A stretch of DNA of 64,000 nt from Trichinella spiralis (taxonomy: Eukaryota > Nematoda > Enoplea > Trichinellida > Trichinellidae): NCBI GenBank assembly GCA_000181795.3, contig CM012954.1:2504823-2568822 (forward strand), given 5' to 3'. Both the position numbers and the translations under genes were made by a program. How positions within the stretch are numbered: position 1 is the first letter of the stretch; the number at the start of each line of letters is the position of its first letter. The notes beneath the pieces were generated by a model, which saw nothing but the letters and a program-made list of their open reading frames with translations, had not been told where the DNA came from and did no database searches. Positions 51,101-62,700 of the stretch are shown here, one piece after another.

Positions 51101-53058
51101 CACCGTTGGTTCCGGTTCGAAAGATTTGCCGAGCTGTCGTCCAACCGAGCCCCCAATCGGTGTACGCATTCAGCCGAGAGACAGTATCGCTTTGGCCAAA
51201 AAGGACCTCAAGTTGCAAAACGGCAGATCACCAAAGTGCGTACAGTATAGTACCATTTATCGCTTCTACAGTAATACTCGTCTTTTATTTCTACGGTATT
51301 TTTTCTCCTTGGCAGGATGCGTGTGAAATCGAAACATGTCAGCTTCTTGTTGCTCGACAAGGAAGAAGACCACAATCGAAGGGTTCCGGTCGAAGCGGAC
51401 GAATTCAAAGTGACGCCGGTGCAGCGAAATGGAATTGTCGATTCAAACGTCTTCTTTCACAACGCGATCGAGTCGTTGCGCGGCGGCAACGTCACCGCCA
51501 AGACCAAACTGTTCGAAGCACTGGCCGACAGTGCCCAACGGTCAGCGGTGCGCTACGATCCGGCACGGTCACCCACCACAGATCAGTCATGCAAGGAGAA
51601 CAACAGCAATGGTCGACGGGCATCGGAATGCTGGCTAACATCGGCGGCGCGTCAATTCCATCCTGACGATCTGGTCGGTGTCGACCACCACTGGGACAGT
51701 GTGGAACCGCTGCAGTCCTACCCACTGGTGCATTACCACTCCACGCCGAACGTCCAAGTCGACCAACCGCCACTGGTACCACTGAGCCGATACCCGTCGG
51801 TCGGATCCACGCTGGCCAACGGCGCCGCCGCCGCCCCATCCTGCGTCGCTGACGAATCTGACGAACCGTACGAAGATGAGTTCAGCAAGCTGTCGCTGTT
51901 GCAAAAAGCGCGTCTGTTCGACACGACAACAGCCGCCAAATCTGTACAAAAGCGTCGCGACGACACTCGTTCAGTAACGCAACCAGTCACGGAGGTAAAC
52001 GCAACGACAAATGAAAATGACCTTCTCTCGCCACCTTTTATATGCAACATTTAAAAATTGGTGGCATACTTTTTGAGTGAACTTGAAAGTCAATAACTAC
52101 AAAGTACATTTAAAAGTTTGCATATTTTTCATAAATAGCAAAATTTCACGATAATTTAAACAGATAAATAAGAAATAAATTTTATTTTAAACAATAATAA
52201 TTGAAAAACACTATAAAAATTATTTTCAAAATTTCTATGAAGAAAAGTAGTTAATAATAAGCAGCAGCTGTAGAAAAGAAACGGGTTTTGTAGAATTGTG
52301 GAATTTTTTACTTTTTTATAATTAATTAATTTCAACGTGCAATTTGTTAAACACAGCCGGTGTTGAACGGCATGAATGAACAAAATTTCGAGTTACAGTA
52401 ATATTATTGATCGTATGACCATTTTCGAAAAAATAACAGTTCAGTTCAGTTTAAGCTTTTATTTAAATTGTAATGAAATATTTAGGAAGATTTGAAGTCA
52501 GCTCGATCGTTTGTTCATTCTTTTATCGGCTCGAAGCTGACCGGCTCTGTGGTGAATTTGACTCCAAATGTGAATTATTCGCATCAGAACGCTTCTGGGA
52601 TGGAAAAGCGTTTCACCAGTTGTAAGAGTCTATTGTTTTTTTTGTTGTTTTATTTTCTTTTTTTAAATTTTATTTAAATCACAAAAGTCACCTTTTCAGG
52701 CAACACTTTGGTAGATGAGAACGCAACACCTACCGTGGTGAACACGAAGCAAGAAACGTTGTCGTCGTCCACGTCGCCTAGTCAGCCTTCGGAACCCGTG
52801 ACTAGACGCATAATGAAGCCGAGACGGGTTGTCTACTTGCATACGGAAGAAGAAGCGGAAGCGATGTCGAAAAGGAGTGAAGTTTCATCATCGGATGCGG
52901 ATCATGATTCATCATTTCTGAAAGACTGGTACGACTTTTTTGTCTTCTGTTCGAACATTTTATGTATTGTTTTGTTGGTAATTTTGTCTGTCGACTGATT
53001 TCTTCTCTTTTTCAGGGATCTCAAAAATGCTCTGCACAGCAAAGAGACTCCTCTGTGA
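48142..53058 (+). CDS. Unrecognised 841-residue protein, eight exons
   Basis: Exons 48142-48302, 48712-48821, 49677-50128, 50520-51235, 51316-51994, 52486-52621, 52700-52928 and 53016-53058. All junctions keep one frame with GT/AG ends, stop TGA. The first ATG was chosen because TGA lies in frame two codons upstream. I do not recognise the family. The N-terminus is helical and charged (MIAKLKGKQAARETLDKL), followed by VYPEMVKLPNAPEETIKF and a Gln-rich run. The middle is Tyr/Asn/Arg-rich, without signal peptide or membrane helix. Two short similar segments occur late: TAKTKLFEALADSAQ and KLSLLQKARLFD, the second resembling short motifs in actin-associated proteins such as supervillin. The tail has RRIMKPRRVVYLHTEEEAEA and ends WDLKNALHSKETPL. 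An intracellular, mostly disordered scaffold or cytoskeletal role is inference. Exons are GC-richer than the introns, as expected for coding sequence. Confidence 0.72.
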
Positions 53059-54138
53059 AAATTGCTATTGCTATATCATTGCACAAACAAAGCTTATCTG
53101 ATTGAAATGAATCTGATTTGGCTTTACGTGTTTTGCCGCCTGATAAACTAAACTAACTTATCACTTTACTACTTTTTTCTTGAAAATGAAATAAATGATT
53201 TTCCTCATCATCACCTACTGTTGTTGTTTATGAATTTATATATTATTATTAAAAATAATGCCGTCTTGTTGTTTGTTGGTTTGAAATTATTCGAGGCGAT
53301 CAACAAACAGTATTATATTTTTTTCAAAGTCCTCTGCCAACTGGCAGCATATAACTGGAAAAAGAGCAAAAGTAGTTTTTGTATTTTTCAAATTTAATTG
53401 TGCGTGATCGTCCGTCTGCGTCTAACGGAACATTTTCAATGTTAACAAAGGAAAATGGAAGAAAGAAAATATGAAAAAAAGTAACAACATTCAACAATGA
53501 AACAACGAACCGGCGGCAGAAAGAAAGAAAATAAACAGCACTTCACAGTATCATTTTTCGAATAAATAAAACATCGTAAAGTGGAAAAATCGTTTTGTCC
53601 AACTTTTAGGCGAAAAATTTTTCCCAAAATTGCATTTGTGATTGGCGTCCCTTTGAAATTTTATTGGTTCTTTTATACGAGACGTTGTTGTTGTTGTTGT
53701 TGCTGTTGTTGCAAATTTCAAATTGTCCAGTGAAGGTGATAAAAAAATTAACTTTCAAGATACAAGAAATTTGCAGTAAAAAAAATTCCAACATTTGCGT
53801 ATGATTACTGATTGATGGAAATGACAATGGAAGTGAACCAACAACAAAAAACTGCTGCTCAATCACAAAGCTCTGTGTCCAAATCTGTTCTGAACTGAAG
53901 AGAACATCCATAGGAAAGAAAATAATTTAAACTCGTTTAAAAATATGACTAAAAAACTCGATTATCTTTAAAATGGGAAAAGGAGAGATCAAATAGACCT
54001 TGTGTAATGAGCAAGTGAACAGGCGCATTGTTTTTCACTTTATAATAATAATAATAATAATAATGAATATGAGAAAGAGGAGAAAGTAAAAAATAGAAAA
54101 GAAGAATAAAACCGACTCTGGGCAAATGCACAAAATTG
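53059..54138. other. Intergenic region between convergent genes
   Basis: 3' flanks of the 841-residue gene (AATAAA near 53191) and of the RhoGAP gene. A CAA/GTT repeat lies near 53684-53712 and a TAA repeat near 54043-54065. No supported gene. Confidence 0.55.
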
Positions 54139-55974
54139 TCAATTCAGAATTGAAGCATTCTCCAACAATACCAGCACCAAATCCTCCAACGTTTGCGTCA
54201 TCATGGCCATTTTCTCGAAACAATCAAACTGCGGTCGAACCAGGGTAGGCCAAAGGCATTTTGCCAAATTACGATGATCCATCGCATTCTCTTCTGAATG
54301 ATCGGCAATTCTGAAATTGAAGAATTCAATTCAATCAAACCACAAACCGATCCGAACTAATACCGTCGGAGATGCGTCAGAAAATAACTAAGCAAGGCGT
54401 GATTTTTCGGCGTTAGTTTACGCAAAATGTGCCGAAGTGCACCAATTCGCTCATTCTCATCTGTCAACGCTGAAAAATATCAAAATAAATTAATGTAGAA
54501 AAAACATTTTACACATATGCAACAATTATACCCATTGCTTCAATCAAAGGTTCGTATAATGCGGTAGAAATGAGCGGCTCAGATTGGTAAGCAAAGTAAT
54601 TTTTCAGCGCTGTCGTGATTACATTCACCGGTACGTCCAAATCTTTAAATGATAGATCTGAATTTTCCAAGAAACGTTGTTCCACTGCAGCTGCCTGCGA
54701 TTGGTTTCCCGGAACTCGATACACGCCTTCTGAACTCAAGCCTAAATAAAAGATTTGAAACATGGAAAGTAAATACAAATATATATTTATATTTACATTT
54801 ATATATGAATACATACCTTCTGCTTCGATAAATTCAACGCATTTTTGAACAAACAATGGTACACCGTTGTTTTCCTGAGATTCACAAACAATCCCAGATC
54901 GATCCGAACATACTGCACGATTCACTGCTGTTAATGGCGACTGTGGCCTGTTCTTGTTGATCAGATGTCGTGGATCGGATCCAGCGCGTTCGCTGCTGCG
55001 CAACTTCTACATCAATCCATATATATATATATGCACACGCATACAGAGAAAACGGTTACGGTAGTCAAGTACCTGAGCATCTTTAGAAAGTTTACGTTCT
55101 TTAATTGTGGAACGTTCTTGACCAGGACTTTTCATCAACGACGCTCGGCCCTGCACACTACACGCTGCCAGCAACTAGCAAATAAATTTGTTTTTCTTTT
55201 TGATATTGCACATTTGTACACAATTTCAAATTACCTTGGAAGATACTAACGACGACGCCGCGCTGACCAAAGCTCCAGCCGTGCTGACATCACCGGATAA
55301 ACGTTCTGAAACAGACCGAAATAACAGTGACAACAAAGCATATTGATGAAACATGCATTGAGAAAATTTAACATGCAAAACGACAACGACAACTATGCAC
55401 AGAGCTGAAAACATTGTCGAAATCAAATGAATTGTCTGTCTGCCGTTGCTTTCTAATTTTTTACAAGCGAAGCAGTCAGTCATTCTCCTGCGTTAAAAAT
55501 TTTATTTCCTTGTGCTCACTCTCTCTAGACACAGGCGAGACGGTAGTGGTGTGGGGCTTGGACAGGGCAGATGCGACTGTTAGCTGGTGATGATTGGGCA
55601 GTAGGAATGTCGTCGTCTGGTCGACAGCGGACGGCGACTGAGGCAGTGATTTGCTTTCGTCGAGCGGCGGCTTTTTCCTGCGTATACGAAACGACGAAGC
55701 GACTTTACGAGCCAAGAAGCTCGGCGACACCAGCGCCACTGCTGGCGGTGGTGCCTGCGGGGATAGCGTGGCTTGTTCGGTTTGGGTCTGGGAATTAGCG
55801 GTCAAGCAAGTATCGTCCCCTCTGACGTAAACAAAGTCAGTCGGCTCGGTGAGCAGAAACTCCTCGCTGGACGAGCGAAACGGTATCATAAAAGCTACAA
55901 CAACAAACAATACTACGACACGAGCACAATACCAAAATCACAACACAATACTAACAACAACAACAACAACAACA

Positions 55975-56026
<52 letters not shown>

Positions 56027-56370
56027 ACGCCCATTTTTTTGATGAATATTGAAATTGAGAATAATTTAAATGATTACTTTTGAAAAAAAAAGGACTCTTG
56101 GTACATTCTGTACCTTCTCGTTGGCCAAATTTTGTATTTATACCACACAGTGACCGGTTTGTTCTTTCATATGGAATTATCCTCTGCCGAGTGGGGCTGA
56201 CTAACTCGTTCCACTAGTATCATGCCGACTTCACCGATACTCCTTTTCCTAGGACCTACTGCTAGAGCTGGTGGTGCTTGTTCACCTTTGATCCTTCTCT
56301 TTACTCCTTCATCCNNNNNNNNNNCCAAAATCACAACACAATACTAACAACAACAACAACAACAACAACA

Positions 56371-56443
<73 letters not shown>

Positions 56444-56748
56444 GCCCATTTCCAAGCTGAATATTATAATAAAGAATAGTAAAAATGTATACTTTTGAAA
56501 AAGAAAGGACTCTTGGTACATTCTGTACGTTCTCGTTGGCCAAGAAGAGTCGGCGTACCAGGCAGTGACCGGGTAGCATCAGTCAAAGTGGAATTATCAA
56601 GTGCAGAAGCGAGCTGTCGAACTCGTTCCGCTATAGTCGGTCCGACAACACTGATACGCCTATTCGTAGGAGCTACTGGCCGAGCTGGTGGTGCTTGTTC
56701 ACCGTTGATCATTCTCTTTCCTCCTTCGTCCAATTCAACTGCTATCAC

Positions 56749-56780
<32 letters not shown>

Positions 56781-59700
56781 TAATGATAAGAAGAAGAAAT
56801 ACATGGATAAAAATTCAACGGTACCTCTAATGGATGACAATGACTGCCTATCGGTCGAAATTTCATCTCCATCACCATGCAGACTCTAAATTTGCAATAA
56901 ATAAAGTTTCACAACATTTCAAGCTCCAGTCAAGGGGTAATGAAAAAACAAGAGCGCAAAAATGCAATTTTAAAACTTAAGCACTTTGGTCAGCAAAGAG
57001 TCGGCAGAGATTTCGACACTTTCTGGTGTAGCCAACGGCGCCGAGGGTCGAGTGATCGCTACGTTCCTTCTACCAGACGACGATGACAGCGACGGATTAA
57101 AAGAGCATCCACTTTCGTTCAACGAATCAAACGACGACGTCGACGGACTGGCCAATGGCCGTCGACTGGATAACTCTTGACTGTCTACCGTACTGGCCAC
57201 AGCTTGGATGCGACCACCGCCGTACAACCCGGCTAAACTGTTCAAATGACGCTGATCTGATCAAAATAAAAATAATGTAAAAAATACACACGTCACAATT
57301 CAACAATAACAACAAAACAGCACGATGATGCTGATGAGAAACCAACAAAAGTCAATAAAGTTTGCAATTTTATCGAAAATCTTTTCATCAAAAATCCAAC
57401 TCTCCCCGGCTAGCTAAATCCAGCCGCAATAACAACATTCGTTAGCGGCTTGTTGGCTTGGACGAAAACACGAAAAGAAATGCCTGAATTAGATCTTCGC
57501 ATTGCCATTATACCAGTAGTATTTATTATAATCCAAATCAATTTCAATTTATGCAAATAAAAAAAACTAAAATAATGCATTCCATGTTTTGTTTTTTGTT
57601 TGACTTTAACTAAAAAATAAAAACGTGCAACTGAAAACTGAAAATAATTTATAACAGCAAAAGAGCAAATATATAATCATGCGATGCGACTACTGCTGCT
57701 ATCAGAAAACATAAAACTCATTGAATTGTTCCACTCTGTTCAAAAATGAATTTAAAAGGAAATAAAAATGAATAATCACACTTACTAGATGGACAACTGT
57801 TCTGGAAACGTTCTGAATATGGTGAAGTAGAATTTGAGGATGCAAATGCGCTTTGTTGTTGTTGTTGCTGCTGTAGACCGTTCGTCAATGCGGCATCGGA
57901 AGGAATACCACTCCAGAAGGAAGACAAGCTCATGTAATCCGGCTCTTTTGTCTCCAGAAGCTGCTCTTCCACTTCCACTGCTTTTGCTTGTTGTTGTTGT
58001 TGTTGTTCAACGTTTGCTGTCCTCTGATCGAACGACTGTCGACTGGTGGTGCTTGTTTCGGACGACGCATATGGAATAGGAGAAGTAATGTTCATTACAT
58101 AAGATCTAGAATATTCGTGCGTGTTCCTGGTGTCGGACTTGCGCAGCCAAATATCTTCATAAAATGACATGTACGCACTAGCTGAAACAGAAGAACAGAA
58201 AATAAATTCGGCTAATCAACGAAAATCGATTATAATTGAATTCAAATTTCAAACATTCCACACAACATGTAGTAAGCACGTCAAGCATGCATGCAGAAAT
58301 CTTTCCCACTGAAACACACTACTGCCACTACTACTACTACAATTCTACATTTGCACTGAAATAAAATCAACAGTGGAGTGAAGCCCATTTTTCTACATAT
58401 AATTATTTGTCAGTCATTGCTTTATGTTAAATAAAATAATGTCGTCATGGGCTGCGTATCGATTGAAATAAAAATTACATTGATCATATTATAACTAGGA
58501 AAATAAGATGAAAATCACATGAGCTCATAAAGTAAAACATACCACAATGATGAACAAAATAAAGTTAAAGTATAAAAAAACAAATCAAGCATCAGAAAAA
58601 ACAAATCGACAACAACTTTCGCTTCAAACAGCTAAACAGCTGCACAACCAAAGCACTACAACTCAAAAATTGCAAAGCTTATTTCAAAAAAACTAAACTA
58701 AAACAACAATAACACATGAGAAGAAGGACAGAAAAGAAATGCATGGCAGACACAAGGTTTGAAGAATTTCGTTTGAGATGAAAAGTAGAGTCGAGCAAAG
58801 CTCGCTGTCCTTCTTCCCCTATGGCGCAACAACAGCTGCCAATAGCCAATCTCCCGCAGACAAATGACACCAACAATAAATGACCACGTTTCCGTTTAAA
58901 ATTCAAAAACACGTTTACACATAATCGCGCAAATGATTAATCTGAAAATATTTTCTAAAAATTCCTAATCTCAATCAATGCCACAGTACCAGTAGCATTG
59001 GAATCAAATTACCTGAATTTCAAGAGAAAGCAATAATACCGTAATATAATATACCAATGTATAAAGTTAGTTTTTTTTGATTAAACAATTACTGAAAAGC
59101 AAACAATACAGACTAAAACATCAGACCAAATATTTAAAAAAATTATCATACGTGCTTGTTCGTTGGTTCGCGAGACAGTGATAAAACGAGCGCCCAGTTC
59201 GTCGGCTAGTCGACTGCCTTCGACGATGAAGCTGTTGGTCTGTTGATCAGAGAAGAAGTCGACCACTTCTCCGACGGCAACCAGCATCAACGGAATCGAA
59301 TGAGGCAATCGCTGACTCAGGCACCTGGAGTAAAAGAAATAAGCAATTTAAAATATACATATATGCAAATAAATAAATAGAAATAATTGCTTTTCTCTAT
59401 TCGAATAACAACTAGCTTACAGCAAATGGGCAAGTGAAGCACGTCGCTTGGCCGAATAGACGAGCACGTAACCGTCGAAAAATTGCCTACGCAACGTTGC
59501 TTGAAGGGCTTGATGATACGAGCCGACTGTGGCAGTGGCAAGCAGACGGCCGGACGTGTTTGGCAAAAACGCTTCAACCCGTACCCTGACAGCGCCGGCT
59601 TCGGCCAGAGGACCTGAGCCGGAACCGTTCAAACACAACGACCACAACGACGTGGAAAATGAACAGTCGGCTTGGCTGCGAGTTGGCGCCTCCAGACGAC

Positions 59701-62700
59701 AACAGTTGTGCGAATACAACAACGGATTCAACACCGTAGCTGGATCGTAATTGTCGCCGCACATCATGCAGACAAAAAAGTTGGCCATTCTCTGCCCGCC
59801 TGGTGATCTCGTCGACGAAGTTGAAGCGGTCGAACCACGACCGGGATACTGCTCCCCAGCGACGCAAACCAACGAACTCAAACAGCGGTACATCTGCTGA
59901 CCTGTCAGCAAGCCGCCCAGATGACGACGACACTCTTGATTTTGACCAACGCATCCAGTGAAATCACGCTGCTGTTGTTGTTGTTGTTGTTGTTGATGGT
60001 GGTGGTGTTGTAAGCCAATAAATTGAACCTGAAGAGGTTCACAAAAGCGAGCCCCTTGCTGTTGCAACAGCGGCATGTCATCCAAGTGAGCCGGATCGCC
60101 AGCAAATACAACCACTGCCGGTAGTCGATAGGAGAGATTTGGAGCTGCTGTATCACTGCCGAGCAAGTCAATGTCCAGCAATGTGTGCAAAATAAAATGG
60201 CGCATAACCGCAAAGGAAGCTTTGCAAGAATATGGAACAATCACCCCTGGCGGAAATAAATTTCTCATCATATTTTAAAAGTGAATATTTCAGAGATAAC
60301 ATTTTCATACCGTTTGCTTCAGTCTCGTTAACAATAGAAAAAAAACGAGAAAAATCACACTCGGCTACACATTGAAATTCCACTGACAACGTCGAACCGT
60401 GACAATCAAACAGACCCTCTGAAAGATATACCTGAAATAAAATACAAATTTACATTATACATTTTTTCGTATGTTCTGACAAAATTAACAATAATGCATG
60501 CCATTTTTACCTGAAATTCCCTTTGAATTTGATAAATCAATGGATCTCTGCCAGCAATCAACAATTTCACCTGATCGTTTACAATTGGATAAAATATATT
60601 ATAATAAGGTATGGCAAATTCGGCGGTTGAAGATTGACTTCAAAAAAAAGAACAAATAAATTATCAAATACCAAAAAAATATTTTATTTTTCCTACCTGG
60701 TCAATTTGACGGCAAGCCATTGGCGCGCCAACGTGTCCATGCAACGTGGTTTCAACGGACAATGTTGGCAAGACGGTCGATGGATAAACATTGCATATTT
60801 CTGTATGGCACTGTCTCGCCACTGATACAGACGATTCATCACCCTGTACCTGTGATCCTCTTGAAGACGTTCGTGAACGAATCGACAATCCGAATCGGAC
60901 ATTTCAGGCCCAGTCTCTGTCAAACTTTCGTTCAGTCTCAACAACGACACCGCCCTTCTTGAATACAATACACTGACAAAAACGTCCACCTTTTCCAACA
61001 ACAATTCAATAAAATCTTGCCTAGCTCGTTTGATCAAAACACGCTAAACAAATATCAACATGTTAATAAGGTGTATATTTATTTGATTGTTTCGAAAAAC
61101 TTTGCTTTACCTGATATTGATCATAAACTGCTTGCAAATCAACCTCTGGCAAAGATTCGAAAGGTTCTTTGCCCATCAAGAATAATCTTACATCAGACAG
61201 CGGTTTACCAGGCGTCACCTGACTACAGTTGGCTAGCAACTGCGAAAAATCGTTGAGGAGCCTTGAAAATTGGAAAACATTTCAATCAGTAATGCATACG
61301 CATATGAGAAATGAAGTAAGTACTTTTTTCTTGCACTTCTTGCTTCTAAATAAGCAAAATGCTGTCGAAAACAAGCTTCCGCTTCTGGAGTATAAAGAAT
61401 ATCCGGCGATAGTCGATCGCCAATATCATCGGCATTTGAATCGAGGCGAAAAATTTCACCATAATACGGCTGATTTTGCATGTAACAAACAATATCATCC
61501 CAACTTCTGCAAATGTAGGAAAAGATGAAAAAAGTGAAGCTGAAACGAGCGCACACTTATTGGAAAACTTACTTTCCACAACAAGCTGAAGAATCGGGTA
61601 AAAGTTTCAACAAAGCATCGGGCAGTTTTCGAAGCTCACTCTGGCGACGCTGTTGTTCGTAAAAAGAATACATTTCGGCTATGTATTGTTCAAAAATGGA
61701 TTTCGCTTTCACACGACCACACAAATCGCAAAAATGTTCAAAATCCGGCTCATCTGACGATAAATAAGATGATGACAAATGAAACTAAGCTAAACTAAGC
61801 TAAAACTCACTGCTGAGCACTTGGCAAAGATGAGACCAAGTCCACCGGTGATTGGGAACTGTCTTTCGAATAGCTTGCAAATAGGCGGCCGTGGCAACAT
61901 CAATAATCTCCTGCCGACGCCTGACTGCATCGTTGAACTGCGTCAAGCGTGGTCTTGCACGGCTACGATCTGCCAAACAGATCAACACCAGGAATGGAAC
62001 CTCGACATTGACACCCAGGTGAGCAGACGTTTCGACCAACGGCGCCAATGAGCGCAGTTCCCGCCTTCCAAGCAGTCGGTCCAACGCTTTCAAGCTTCTC
62101 TCGTCGGCTCGGTCGTGTTTTGTAGTGGCCAACACCACGGGCTTTTTGGTCTTCAACGCATTTTGCAGAACTGCAAGCACAAATTCGCACTGCCGTTCGG
62201 CACTTCTACCAGCTACTGAACTGACATCGAACACGCATACAAATCCATCCACGTTCGTTCGACCTTCGGGCAATGTTCGTTGTTCATAATCATGTTCAAC
62301 ACCTTCAACACACACACACACATACATATATACAAATTTGCATAATATAATATAATATAATATAATATAATATAATATAATATAACCCTTTTCCACTCTT
62401 AAAATCATGTGAATTTATTAACATGCATTTCTTAATGTTCAAATATATGATGATCACTAAAAAACGCAAAACTATATTTACGAAAACAGTGAAATAATAA
62501 ATTCTCAAGGAAAACTGTAAAGTTGCTTTGCAACAAGCAAACATGCATATATATATATATATATATGTATATACAAGGACGCCAATAAAGATGACCCAAA
62601 ATTGAATCGATCAAAACTGCAAATCACACAAAAAGCTTTAATTAAAGGTTACGCATAATGTATGACATTATACGACCAGTTTTCGGCACATTCCTACAAC

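Noticed and set aside
50493-51949. Several long minus-strand frames opposite the 841-residue gene
   Set aside because: Shadows of GC-richer coding exons on the other strand; the plus-strand exons have consistent splice phases.
59417-60240. Overlapping alternative frames in the pseudo-GTPase exon of the RhoGAP gene
   Set aside because: Only one frame joins the neighbouring exons and matches p190; the others are shadows.
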